DNA from: Yeosuana aquiaggeris
Lineage (GTDB): Bacteria > Bacteroidota > Bacteroidia > Flavobacteriales > Flavobacteriaceae
Direction of reading: 5' to 3'
DNA length: 64,000 bases
NCBI RefSeq assembly: GCF_044003965.1
Contig: NZ_JBAWKC010000002.1
Coordinates: forward strand, 558,001 to 622,000
The first letter of the stretch is position 1, and each line of letters opens with the position of its first letter. Shown here piece after piece: positions 1 through 8,648 of the stretch. A program made the translations under genes and the position numbers. A model generated the notes under the pieces. The model worked only from the letters and a program-made list of their open reading frames with translations. It was not told the origin of the DNA and made no database searches.

Positions 1-773
1 AACCAGCGACACCAACTTGGGGTGGAACAGGAGATTGTTGCGTAGTATGGGATCATATAAATAATAGATGGCTATGCTACTATCAAGAGCAGACCATTTC
101 TATGGCGATTTCAACAGATCCAAAGGGAGCCCCTGGTACCTGGAAAAAATACTACTTTGGAGGATTTACCGAAGATGGACTTGGAGGCAGACAGTCTCCT
201 TTACCTGGTTTGTCAAGTGCTCCTGGTGGTAACCCCTCTGTTCATTGGAACACATACCTTATGAAATGGGTCATGGTATGGCATGGATGGAATCCAACCA
301 ATATATATATATCAGTAAGTGCTGATGGAATTGTTTGGGATACTCCAAAAAGTATTATTGTTTCAGAAATAGGTGGTAGGGCTTGGTATCCAACAATAAT
401 TGGTGATACGGATGTTGAGGCTGGAGAGGTTGCTAAAATCTATTATGCAGATATTGCTCCAGATTTTTCTTATAGAAAATTTAAATCTCGTACTATAACA
501 TTTTTTGATCCTAATTTAAGTGTTGAAGACAATAAGTTAAAAAATGACTTTTTAATAAGCCCGTGTCCAAGTAATGAAAATATAAAATTAAGTGGATTAC
601 CCTCAGGGAATAAAGAGATATTTATTTACAATGCGAGTGGTCAATTGGTTTATAAAGAAGCTTTTGAAGGCAGTAATGTTGAAATTAATATAAATAGATT
701 TGCTTCCGGTTTATATTATGTAAAAGCACAAGTAGGAAATCAATCTATGAATAAACGATTTGTTAAATATTAA
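1..773 (+). CDS. T9SS-secreted beta-propeller-like protein, 5' truncated
   Basis: The reading frame is open from base 3 and runs off the left edge, so the first in-window ATG (102) is internal and the true start lies outside. The N-terminal two thirds is rich in short Trp/Tyr-containing strands (WKKYYFGG, MKWVMVWHGW, SVSADGIVWDTP), the look of a five-bladed beta-propeller glycosidase or sugar-binding domain; I cannot assign a CAZy family. The last 80 or so residues form a type A T9SS sorting domain: an SPCPSNENIKLS strand, IYNASGQLVYK, ASGLYYVK, and a basic end in NKRFVKY. The mature protein should therefore be exported through the Por machinery to the cell surface or medium. It lies 30 bp before a GH110-like gene and probably belongs to the same carbohydrate operon. 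The sorting domain is secure; the enzymatic role is inference. Confidence 0.75.
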   Translation, partial: PATPTWGGTGDCCVVWDHINNRWLCYYQEQTISMAISTDPKGAPGTWKKYYFGGFTEDGLGGRQSPLPGLSSAPGGNPSVHWNTYLMKWVMVWHGWNPTNIYISVSADGIVWDTPKSIIVSEIGGRAWYPTIIGDTDVEAGEVAKIYYADIAPDFSYRKFKSRTITFFDPNLSVEDNKLKNDFLISPCPSNENIKLSGLPSGNKEIFIYNASGQLVYKEAFEGSNVEININRFASGLYYVKAQVGNQSMNKRFVKY

Positions 774-803
774 TTTTTCAATTATCAATTAAAAATCGCT
801 AGA

Positions 804-2669
804 ATGAATAAATTTTTCCCCCTAATAGGACTATTATTATTTTTCTCAAGTAGTTGTTCAACACAAACAAATAAAACAAAACAGATTGTATTTGAGGTAT
901 CGAACAATGACGATGATTTTACATCCAAAGTATTTGATTTACTTCAAAATGACAAAAAATTAGAATGCACAATAGAGTTCAAGACAGGAACATATCATTT
1001 TTATCCAGAGATGGCTTATGAAAAATATGTGAAAATTTCTAATAATGATAATGGCCTCCGCAAATTTGTTTTCGCTATAGAAGGCAGAAGGAATATTACT
1101 ATAAATGGTAATGGATCCACTTTTATATTTCATGGAAGTATCATTCCTTTTTTAATAGAAAATTCTACTAATATTAAAATAGAAAATTTAAACATTGAAT
1201 ATGATTTTCCATTTGATTTAGAAGGCATAGTTGTAGCTAATAACCAAGAAGAAAAAACATTTGACTTAAAAATTCATGAAGATAATAAATACAAAATAAA
1301 AGATGACATCCTTTATTTTAGTGGATATGACTGGGAAATTGGCTTAGGTGAGAACATTGTTTACAATGCTACAACAAAATCACCTGAATATTTTACGTCA
1401 CATTACGAACATAATTTCCACGAAAATTTCTTAAAGGCACAACCTCTGGATGATAGAATTGTTAGATTTTCAAACCTGAACGCTGCCAAAGTACCTCCTG
1501 TAGGTAGTATATATTCTGACAAAGGTCCTCATGGTGAAAACAGAAAAATAGTTGGTTTTAGAGTTTATAAATCTAAACATATAGAATTAAACAACATTAA
1601 TGTTTACCATGCCGGAGCTATGGCTCTAATTGCTGAAAAGACAGAAACGGTTTCATTAAATAAATTTAATGTTATTTTAAAAGAAGGATCTTCCAGAATA
1701 ATTTCTGCAACGGCAGATGCAACACATTTTATAAACTGTAAAGGTGCGATAACTATTGATAATTGTAGGTTCGAAAATATGCTTGACGATGCCACTAATG
1801 TTCATGGGACATATATGATTAATAATGAAGTTATAGATTCTGTTACAGTGGCAGTAAGATTTGGTCACTTTCAACAACAAGGATTTGATTTTGCAGAAAA
1901 AGGTGACACTTTAAGATTTATAGATAGGACAAATCTAATGCCAGTAGGTACAGGTGTAGTCAAAAGTATTGATATGATTAATGAAAACAACTACACTATT
2001 ACTTTTGAAGAACGGGTCCCTGAATTTTCCAACAAAAATATTGCCATTGAAAATATAACATGGATGCCTTCATTAGAAGTAAAAAATTGTACTGTAAAAC
2101 AAAATAGAGCTCGAAGTTTGTTGATTTCAACCTCAAAGTCTGTCCTGGTTGAAAATAATTATTTTGCTTCAATGATGGCAGGTATCAGAATATGTGGAGA
2201 TGCGAATTACTGGTTCGAATCAGGTCCGGTATCAAATGTAATAGTGAGAGGAAATACTTTTGAAAATTTAGGTATTGGCGGTCATGCACCACAAGCAATA
2301 TTGCAAATAGACCCGATTATAGGGAAAAAATATAGAGAAGATGGGTATTATCATAAAAACATTGTTTTTGAAAACAATATAATAAAAACATTTGACCCAC
2401 TTATTATTTATGCACTTAGTGTAGATGGACTGATTATAAGGAATAATACAATAATCCAAACAAAATTATGTCCGCAAATTTTTAGTGATTTATCACAGTT
2501 TGATCTTCAAAATTGCACAAATATAAAAATAGAAGGCAACACCTATAAAGGGGATAATGAGGCTTCTATTAGCGTCATTAATTGTCAGAAAATAGAAATT
2601 GAATCAGAACAGGAAGGATTTTTGAAAAGTATAATTCAAAATCCAAATAAGTATTTCTATCAAAATTAG
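804..2669 (+). CDS. GH110-like right-handed beta-helix glycosidase lipoprotein
   Basis: A 621-residue lipoprotein with the lipobox ending in Ser-Ser-Ser-Cys around residues 15-18, so probably anchored in the outer membrane. The body is a parallel beta-helix full of Asn/Ile-rich rungs. The signature region has ADATHF with Asp305 and LDDATNVHG with Asp328 and Asp329. This Asp / +23 / +24 spacing equals the catalytic triad I recall for GH110 alpha-1,3-galactosidases (D321, D344, D345 in Pseudoalteromonas PdGH110B). It is a clear paralog of the gene at 5235-7115, sharing the ATHF/AAHF, DDA.NVHG and GHFQQ.GF.FAE.GD motifs. Expected role: exo-release of terminal alpha-1,3-linked galactose from a galactan or glycan. 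It is followed by a strong stem-loop and an esterase gene. The family call rests on remembered motifs, and the exact substrate is unknown. Confidence 0.75.
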   Translation: MNKFFPLIGLLLFFSSSCSTQTNKTKQIVFEVSNNDDDFTSKVFDLLQNDKKLECTIEFKTGTYHFYPEMAYEKYVKISNNDNGLRKFVFAIEGRRNITINGNGSTFIFHGSIIPFLIENSTNIKIENLNIEYDFPFDLEGIVVANNQEEKTFDLKIHEDNKYKIKDDILYFSGYDWEIGLGENIVYNATTKSPEYFTSHYEHNFHENFLKAQPLDDRIVRFSNLNAAKVPPVGSIYSDKGPHGENRKIVGFRVYKSKHIELNNINVYHAGAMALIAEKTETVSLNKFNVILKEGSSRIISATADATHFINCKGAITIDNCRFENMLDDATNVHGTYMINNEVIDSVTVAVRFGHFQQQGFDFAEKGDTLRFIDRTNLMPVGTGVVKSIDMINENNYTITFEERVPEFSNKNIAIENITWMPSLEVKNCTVKQNRARSLLISTSKSVLVENNYFASMMAGIRICGDANYWFESGPVSNVIVRGNTFENLGIGGHAPQAILQIDPIIGKKYREDGYYHKNIVFENNIIKTFDPLIIYALSVDGLIIRNNTIIQTKLCPQIFSDLSQFDLQNCTNIKIEGNTYKGDNEASISVINCQKIEIESEQEGFLKSIIQNPNKYFYQN

Positions 2670-2713
2670 TTTAATTAATAGCTTAGGTAATTTGAGTTAG
2701 TTTGAGCAGTTTG

Positions 2714-2740
2714 GAAGGGGCTGTTAGATACAGCCCCTTC
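2714..2740 (+). terminator. perfect 11-bp stem-loop between GH110-like and esterase genes
   Basis: The arms GAAGGGGCTGT (2714-2724) and ACAGCCCCTTC (2730-2740) pair perfectly around a 5-base loop. No real T-tract follows (TAATTAAACA), so it may be a weak terminator, an mRNA-processing or stabilising hairpin, or an attenuator. It ends 17 bases before the ATG at 2758. Confidence 0.5.
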
Positions 2741-2757
2741 TAATTAAACAGAAAATT

Positions 2758-3675
2758 ATGAGACAAAAATTCCTTTTATTTTGTGCTCTTTTACTGGTTT
2801 TCTTGAGTGGGATCAGTCAAAATAAAGAAAAGGAAACCTTCAGGCTTTTCTTTCTTGGGGGCCAATCCAATATGGAGGGTCATGGACTGAACACAGAATT
2901 ACCTGACTCATTGTCTGGTACTAATGAAAGCGTATGGATCTTTCATGGATTTCCAATTGGAGATGGAAATCAAAAAGGTGGATTGGGTAAATGGGATAAT
3001 CTAAAACCCGGGAACGGGGCAGGCTTCACATCAGGTGCGGTCAGTAACAAACTTTCTCATAAGTTTGGGCCTGAGTTATCTTTTGGCAAAAAATTAGAGC
3101 AGCTATATCCCGGTGAAAAAATTGCCATAATCAAATACGCCAGAGGCGGTTCTTCCATAGATAGCTTGGCTGCACGTGAATATGGTTCCTGGGAGATTGA
3201 TTACAGAGGCATCAATGGGATTAATCAATTCGATCATTTTTTGACAACAGTGAGAGGGGCTTTAAGCACCAAAGACATAGACGGGAATGGAATAGAAGAT
3301 GTTTTGGTTCCATCTGGAATTATCTGGATGCAGGGAGAGAGTGATGCAACGATAACGAAAGACATCGCCAGCCGTTATTATTCAAACCTCAAAAGGCTGA
3401 TGGAATTAATACGAGCTGTTTTTCATGACGATAACCTGGGAGTGGTGATAGGTAAGATTTCTGATTCTGGAATGGACAACAATGGGAAGACTTGGAGATT
3501 TGCTGAATTGGTACAATATGCGCAAGAAGAGTATGTGAGAAATGACAAAAATGCCGCTATTGTAAGAGATACTGAAAATTACGATTACTCAGATCCCTGG
3601 CATTATGATAGTGAGGGATATATAGACTTGGGTAAAAAATTTGCTGAAGCTGTTTATCAAATGAATAAAAAATAA
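2758..3675 (+). CDS. SASA-type SGNH carbohydrate esterase (sialate O-acetylesterase-like)
   Basis: A 305-residue secreted protein with a signal peptide over residues 1-21 (MRQKFLLF to GISQ). The SGNH block I sequence LGGQSNMEG places the nucleophile at Ser37. WMQGESDA is the conserved mid-protein block of the SASA/CE6-type family, and DPWHYDSEGY near the C-terminus supplies the Asp279-x-x-His282 pair. These are the hallmarks of polysaccharide deacetylating esterases. Its position between GH110-like and GH28-like enzymes suggests it strips acetyl or other ester groups from the same polysaccharide so the glycosidases can act. Family assignment is good; substrate is inferred from context only. 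Confidence 0.82.
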   Translation: MRQKFLLFCALLLVFLSGISQNKEKETFRLFFLGGQSNMEGHGLNTELPDSLSGTNESVWIFHGFPIGDGNQKGGLGKWDNLKPGNGAGFTSGAVSNKLSHKFGPELSFGKKLEQLYPGEKIAIIKYARGGSSIDSLAAREYGSWEIDYRGINGINQFDHFLTTVRGALSTKDIDGNGIEDVLVPSGIIWMQGESDATITKDIASRYYSNLKRLMELIRAVFHDDNLGVVIGKISDSGMDNNGKTWRFAELVQYAQEEYVRNDKNAAIVRDTENYDYSDPWHYDSEGYIDLGKKFAEAVYQMNKK

Positions 3676-3745
3676 TCTGGGTTCAGCTACTGGTTGTTTA
3701 TCTCAGATCAAATTCAATGAAGATTAAGCTCTAAAAAAAAATACA

Positions 3746-5215
3746 ATGAAAAGATATTCTCTTTTACATTTATTGTTGAGTATGTTCTTAGGGTTGTTCA
3801 TTGCCCTTGGTAATACAGCATGTTCTACTGACACCAAGAACTCAACGATAATTATTTATCCAGCTCCATCCAATGAAATTCTTTCAAAAGATTATACGCT
3901 GGAGGTTAATGGACAAAAAGTTGATATATATTTGGCGAAAATTGCCGATGTAGAAAACCCTCCTTCATGGACCTTAGATCCGAAAGACGTTGGAGGTCCA
4001 TACTCTTTCTCTTATTTTGATTTTTCAGGCGAAGTCAATATTAAAATAACTTCTTTGAATAAATCCCTTGATAATCTTGTCATTCGTCCGTTACTAGCTG
4101 GGATTGAACCCAAAGTAGATGGTAATACACTAACTTTCTCAATTAGTAAGCCATGCAAACTCTCCATTGAGCCTGATGGGAGGCTTGAACCTTTGTTAAT
4201 TTTTGCAAACCCACTTGAAATAAACCCACCCAAACAGGGAGAACCTAGTGTCATATACTTTGGCCCTGGAATTCATAAGCCTGAAAACATCAATCTTTCG
4301 TCTGGTCAAATACTATATATCTCTGGCGGAGCAGTAGTAAAAGGTGGAGTATCTGTTTCCGGTGATAATGTAAAAATAATGGGTAGGGGAATACTTTGTG
4401 GTAATGACTGGCCCTGGCGAAAAGGACCAGGATCAATGATTGGTATGCGTGAGGCAACAAATGTCACTGTTGATGATATTATCTTGAGGGGCTCATGGGG
4501 CTGGACAATTCCAATTTACAACTGTGATTCCATTGCAATAACCAATGTTAAGCTCGTCTGCAGTAAAAACCCCAATGATGACGGAATAAATCCTTGCAAT
4601 TCACAAAGAGTATATGTTCGGGATTGTTTTATCCGTACTGACGATGACTGTATCGCTATGAAAGGTATTAATTTGGGTTCGAATAACGACAACATTGAAT
4701 ACATCACGGTCGAAAACTGTTTGCTTTGGAGTGACAGGGCCCGGGTTTTTCTGTTAGGGCACGAAAGTCGTGCACAATATATGAGGCACATTACCCTTCG
4801 TAACATCGACATCCTCCATTTCAATATGAGTCCCTTTCTTTTTGAGCCTGGTGAGGAGATGTCCATTGAAGATGTACTTGTCGAAAATGTGACGGCTTTT
4901 GCTGATTACCCGATTCAAAGCGGAGAGAAGACATTTGATTTTATTCGTTTAAAGCCTGCTGTCAATCAATATATGAAAAATCAGGTACCGGGAAAGATTA
5001 ACAACGTCCATTTTAAAAATATTTCTTTAACCGGTGAAGAAAAAGAAGGATGGTATCCAATATGGGTTACAGGTGCCGATCCTGAACACAAAGTTACTAA
5101 TGTAACATTTGAAAACATTACCTGGTTTAATCACAAGCTTGATGAGCAATCCCCTCAGGTAAAAATTGATAATAATACCACGAATATCCACTTTATTAAT
5201 TCAGGGGACAAATAA
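3746..5215 (+). CDS. GH28-like parallel beta-helix glycoside hydrolase lipoprotein
   Basis: A 489-residue lipoprotein whose signal ends at GNTAC near residue 26. The N-terminal approximately 150 residues form a beta-sandwich-like domain (YPAPSNEILSKDY, DGRLEPLLIFANP) of the kind that precedes polygalacturonase-like helices. The helix carries NDDG with Asn277 and Asp279 and TDDDCIAMKG with Asp300 and Asp301. The 21-22 residue spacing matches the three catalytic Asp of GH28. The GHG motif is not conserved at its expected place (the sequence there is SDRARVFLLGHE), but an FIRLKP near the C-terminus resembles the RIK motif. It is thus probably a hydrolase acting on an acidic or sulfated galactan or uronate-containing chain rather than a classical pectinase. 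It sits 19 bp before the second GH110-like gene. Confidence 0.72.
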   Translation: MKRYSLLHLLLSMFLGLFIALGNTACSTDTKNSTIIIYPAPSNEILSKDYTLEVNGQKVDIYLAKIADVENPPSWTLDPKDVGGPYSFSYFDFSGEVNIKITSLNKSLDNLVIRPLLAGIEPKVDGNTLTFSISKPCKLSIEPDGRLEPLLIFANPLEINPPKQGEPSVIYFGPGIHKPENINLSSGQILYISGGAVVKGGVSVSGDNVKIMGRGILCGNDWPWRKGPGSMIGMREATNVTVDDIILRGSWGWTIPIYNCDSIAITNVKLVCSKNPNDDGINPCNSQRVYVRDCFIRTDDDCIAMKGINLGSNNDNIEYITVENCLLWSDRARVFLLGHESRAQYMRHITLRNIDILHFNMSPFLFEPGEEMSIEDVLVENVTAFADYPIQSGEKTFDFIRLKPAVNQYMKNQVPGKINNVHFKNISLTGEEKEGWYPIWVTGADPEHKVTNVTFENITWFNHKLDEQSPQVKIDNNTTNIHFINSGDK

Positions 5216-5234
5216 TGAAAAGGGATTAATTATC

Positions 5235-7115
5235 ATGATAAGAAAAAAAATCAGACTGCTGTCATTAGTATTATTGTTTTCAATAATACCTCAGACTTTA
5301 TCTTCACAAGTGTTTAAATTGAGTGACTATCTTAAAGAAGGTGAAAAAGATGCCACCCTTTCAGTAATTACAATGCTTCAGGATGCCTCCAAATATAAAA
5401 ATAGCAAAGTAATTATCGGGAAAGGGACTTATCATTTTTATCCCGAAAAAGCTTATGAGCAATATTGTTTTATTACAAATCATGACAATTCTTTAAGAAG
5501 AATCGCTTTTCCAATAAATGATTTTGACGGCTTAACAATTGAAGCCAAGGGCGCCAAGTTTATCTTCCATGGGGTTATGATGCCTTTTAATATCGAAAAC
5601 TCGAAAAATATAGACATATCAGGCTTAACCATTGATTGGTACCTCCCATTGCATGGCGAAGGTCTTATTGAAGCAAATGACACCATTAACAATACGTTCG
5701 ACCTTAGATTGGCAGATAATATGCCATATACAATCCGAAATGAACAATTGATTTTTATTAAAGAAGGATTTGAACATGATTTAAACCATGCTATTTTATT
5801 CGATCCCAAACGCAAGGCAGTGGCATACAATACTGCTAAGTACACACCGCTAAATATGGTAAATCATATTGAAATCCGGAATAAAGATCAATTCGACTTT
5901 CCCAATTATATAGATTTTAGAATACCTGAATATGAGGGACAAAACCGGGAGTATTCTATAAAAGCTGTAGAGATAGAACCCGGATTAGTGAGAATTTCTG
6001 GAAATGAAAAGGCATTACCACCTGTAGGGCAGGTTTTAGTATGCAAAGGTCAATTCGGAAAAGACAGGATTGCTAATGCTTTTTATATCAACAAAAGTAG
6101 CAATGTAAATTTACATAACCTTACCATTCATTATGCTGGAGGAATGGGAATACTTGGCGAACGCAGTCAGGATATTGTTCTTGATAGTATTAAAATACTT
6201 GCGAACCCGGAAAATAAGCTTATGGTATCAACGTCTGCGGATGCTGCACACTTTTCAAGCTGTAAAGGTAAAATTGTTGTTAACAACTGTAATTTCAGAC
6301 ATCAGCTTGATGATGCCATCAATGTGCATGGGGCCTATGTGATTGTTGAAGATGTACTAGGGCCGGATAAATTAGGCGTGAGGATTGGACACTTTCAGCA
6401 AGCAGGATTTCAATTTGCTGAACAGGGTGATAACTTAGGGTTTATAAATCCTAAAGAATCTGCAGAGGTTGAATTCAAAACATCTGTTAAATCTTTTTAC
6501 AAATTGAATAAGGACTACTATATTATTACGTTTAATGAAGAAATTACCAATAAACTGAGCAAAGGATATGTAGTTGAAAATTTAGACTGGTATCCCGAAG
6601 TAACTATCACAAACAGCCAGTTTGCCGACAACCGTGCCAGAGGACTTTTATTAAAGTCACCAAAGAAAACAATTGTAAGGAACAACTATTTCAGCAACAT
6701 GATGCAGGCACTTATCATTAGTAATGGAATCAACACCTGGTGGTATGAATCTGGAGGAGCTCAGGATATGATAATTGAGGGTAATGTTTTTGGAGATTGC
6801 AATTACGATGGTGGGAAAAGGCCGGTGATTAGTATAGGTGGTGAATTAGGCATTGGAGGAAGGAAGTTGGGTAAAATCGTAATTAACAACAATACATTCA
6901 ACAATTTTAATCCTTCAATAATCAAAGCGACTGGGGTAAAGCACTTGGAATTTACAAATATCATAATCAATAATTCCAAAACTTTCGCTGCTACAGAACC
7001 TGACGATTATGTTATTGATTTAGAGCAAATTGAAACATTAAAAATAAAAAATATAAAAATCAGTAAAGATTTTAAGAATAAGGTCAAAGCAGAAGAAATA
7101 AAAAATGAATATTGA
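5235..7115 (+). CDS. GH110-like right-handed beta-helix glycosidase, second paralog
   Basis: The ORF opens at 5166, but that start overlaps the preceding gene; the ATG at 5235 begins a proper signal peptide (MIRKKIRLLSLVLLFSI to LSSQ) and gives a 626-residue protein. It aligns along its length with the product of 804-2669: shared KGTYHFYPEKAYE-like N-terminus, ADAAHF with Asp336, LDDAINVHG with Asp359 and Asp360, and GHFQQAGFQFAEQGD. The Asp spacing again fits the GH110 catalytic arrangement as I recall it. Unlike its paralog it has no lipobox, so it is likely periplasmic or otherwise exported, which would place one enzyme at the outer membrane and the other inside. It is the last gene of the left-hand carbohydrate cluster, followed by a terminator at 7225-7250. 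Confidence 0.75.
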   Translation: MIRKKIRLLSLVLLFSIIPQTLSSQVFKLSDYLKEGEKDATLSVITMLQDASKYKNSKVIIGKGTYHFYPEKAYEQYCFITNHDNSLRRIAFPINDFDGLTIEAKGAKFIFHGVMMPFNIENSKNIDISGLTIDWYLPLHGEGLIEANDTINNTFDLRLADNMPYTIRNEQLIFIKEGFEHDLNHAILFDPKRKAVAYNTAKYTPLNMVNHIEIRNKDQFDFPNYIDFRIPEYEGQNREYSIKAVEIEPGLVRISGNEKALPPVGQVLVCKGQFGKDRIANAFYINKSSNVNLHNLTIHYAGGMGILGERSQDIVLDSIKILANPENKLMVSTSADAAHFSSCKGKIVVNNCNFRHQLDDAINVHGAYVIVEDVLGPDKLGVRIGHFQQAGFQFAEQGDNLGFINPKESAEVEFKTSVKSFYKLNKDYYIITFNEEITNKLSKGYVVENLDWYPEVTITNSQFADNRARGLLLKSPKKTIVRNNYFSNMMQALIISNGINTWWYESGGAQDMIIEGNVFGDCNYDGGKRPVISIGGELGIGGRKLGKIVINNNTFNNFNPSIIKATGVKHLEFTNIIINNSKTFAATEPDDYVIDLEQIETLKIKNIKISKDFKNKVKAEEIKNEY

Positions 7116-7224
7116 TTTATTTAGCCTCGTTTATGCTTTCATTTGAATTAAATTATTATTGGCTCTAATTTCTCTAATTCCGATATTAAAAGGTTCGATA
7201 TTTTTTCTGTTCGCTCTACTAAAA

Positions 7225-7250
7225 AGCCCAGTAAAACTGGGCTTTTTTTT
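7225..7250. terminator. bidirectional rho-independent terminator
   Basis: AGCCCAG (7225-7231), a TAAAA loop, then CTGGGCT (7237-7243) and a run of T; an A-run lies on the 5' side. It separates the convergent GH110-like and membrane-regulator genes and can serve both strands. Confidence 0.85.
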
Positions 7251-7313
7251 ATTTTGTAGCAATACTGTAGCAAAATTGAATTTATTGAATGCCAACTAAA
7301 GCCAATACGAATC

Positions 7314-8477
7314 TTATTCATTATTTAAATTGCCCTCACATTCACAGGGAAGGTAATCTGAAAAAACTTGATCTTTTAACAGATATGATTTTGTATAAGG
7401 ATAACCTTTTTCCAAACCTAAATTTTCTTCACTGATTGTATATACACAATCAAAAGAAATTATACTCTTCCCTTCAGTCAAATCGTTTGGATTGCAGTAC
7501 GGATTGAAAGCGGTTTTACAACTTGCTTTAATTAAATCACCTAATACATTTTTGATAATATTGCCAACGTCAATTTTGTATTTTTCGGCTAATTTTTTAT
7601 TAACATCTACAGCTAATCTGCCACTAAGCTCTGCTTTCCTGGCAATTGAATCTCCATAAACTTCAAACATGTTTACATTAAATGCCGCTAAATCGGCAAT
7701 TTTTTTAAATCTTGGATCTGATTCAAAAGAAAGTTGTTTAAAGCTTTCTGTAAATTCTTTAGTTGAAGGATTGAAATATTGAGGAACTAAAGGTTCTTGT
7801 TGCGTGTCAATCCAAATTTCACTTTTCAAATGTTCATAACCCATCATGGCATGTCCTTTATCAATATAAGAATCAAAAAGATTGCTGCATCGTATCATCA
7901 AATCTGCCGATTTTGCAAGGTAATAAAGTCCCGGTTTTTTCATACCAGGAAGTGGCAGTTTGAAAGATTCAGATAATATCCATTTTCCCTCAAAGCCGCT
8001 ACAAGGGCAATTTTCTGAAATAGCTGAATTACTAGTATAAGGAGAATCAAAAAACATGGATGATTCAGGATAGAAATAATTCTCTAGCGGATGTTTCTCA
8101 TAATCTAACTCTTTATAAACAGAATGATTGAAATCGAAGAAATAACTTGTGATTAGTCCAATCAATAAAAACAATAGTGAAAAAAAGTAAATTTTTTTTC
8201 TGTGTGTCTTTTTTGAATTATTTATTATTAATTGGGTTTGCTCGTATGCTTTTTCAATCGATTGTCGTTCTATCAATCGATTAATATTATTTAATGTACG
8301 CTCATACATACCCTCGGTTGCGGTACCATAAAGAAGTTTTGAAAACTGGCTACTGCTTATACTTAAATCACTGGCAACCTTACCATAGGGTGTCGTGCCA
8401 AAAAGTGCTTTGTTACGATTCCAAGTGCCGTATTTTTTCTCGAGTAAACCAGTAAATAAATCAATATTTTCTTTCAT
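7314..8477 (-). CDS. membrane protein with N-terminal HTH-like segment and Cys-rich periplasmic domain; putative SusCD regulator
   Basis: A 387-residue protein of no family I recognise. Residues 30-51 (YGKVASDLSISSSQFSKLLY) look like a helix-turn-helix. They are followed by a charged helical stretch, a basic patch KKTHRKK (89-95) and one hydrophobic helix (about 96-114). The positive patch on the N-terminal side predicts the HTH in the cytoplasm and residues 115-387 in the periplasm. The outer part holds several Cys (NCPCSGF, SCKTAFNPYC, LPCECEG), probably forming disulfides. The gene is divergent from susC with 171 bp between, and three phased TGTAAAA repeats lie just before its start. The layout suggests a ToxR-like one-component transmembrane regulator that senses a periplasmic ligand and controls the adjacent operon. 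That role is inference. Confidence 0.6.
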   Translation of the reverse strand: MKENIDLFTGLLEKKYGTWNRNKALFGTTPYGKVASDLSISSSQFSKLLYGTATEGMYERTLNNINRLIERQSIEKAYEQTQLIINNSKKTHRKKIYFFSLLFLLIGLITSYFFDFNHSVYKELDYEKHPLENYFYPESSMFFDSPYTSNSAISENCPCSGFEGKWILSESFKLPLPGMKKPGLYYLAKSADLMIRCSNLFDSYIDKGHAMMGYEHLKSEIWIDTQQEPLVPQYFNPSTKEFTESFKQLSFESDPRFKKIADLAAFNVNMFEVYGDSIARKAELSGRLAVDVNKKLAEKYKIDVGNIIKNVLGDLIKASCKTAFNPYCNPNDLTEGKSIISFDCVYTISEENLGLEKGYPYTKSYLLKDQVFSDYLPCECEGNLNNE

Positions 8478-8486
8478 AAAATCCTA

Positions 8487-8513
8487 TGTAAAAGGGTGTA
8501 AAATCATGTAAAA
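8487..8513. promoter_or_regulatory. three TGTAAAA heptamers at exact 10-bp phase
   Basis: TGTAAAA occurs at 8487-8493, 8497-8503 and 8507-8513, one helical turn apart, in the divergent region between the HTH membrane protein and susC. Such phasing puts all copies on one face of the DNA, as expected for a cooperatively bound operator. Confidence 0.5.
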
Positions 8514-8517
8514 AATC

Positions 8518-8545
8518 ATGAGTTAATCCTTTTACTCATTTTTTA
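8518..8545 (+). promoter_or_regulatory. imperfect inverted repeat followed by T-run upstream of susC
   Basis: ATGAGTTAA (8518-8526) pairs with TTTACTCAT (8531-8539) with one mismatch, and a T-run follows. It could be an operator dyad beside the phased repeats or a weak attenuator in a susC leader; the sequence does not decide. Confidence 0.35.
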
Positions 8546-8648
8546 TCTCAAATTTAATTTTATGTTTACAATAAATCCAAGTAACAATTTAACACAAATA
8601 TACCTTAAAAAACAAATTAGACTAAATTAATAATCAACTTTACTAATA

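Noticed and set aside
4516..4866. 116-codon antisense ORF inside the GH28-like gene
   Set aside because: It lies wholly opposite a gene with clear family motifs, and its translation shows no domain.
5166..5234. Extended N-terminus for the second GH110-like gene
   Set aside because: It overlaps the GH28-like gene and would bury the signal peptide that begins at 5235.
7185..7275. tRNA-end-like text (GGTTCGA, TTCGCTCTACT) beside a TGTAGCAAAA-type sequence, as at integration sites
   Set aside because: No acceptor, D or anticodon arm can be built, no integrase is near, and no direct repeat bounding an element was found.
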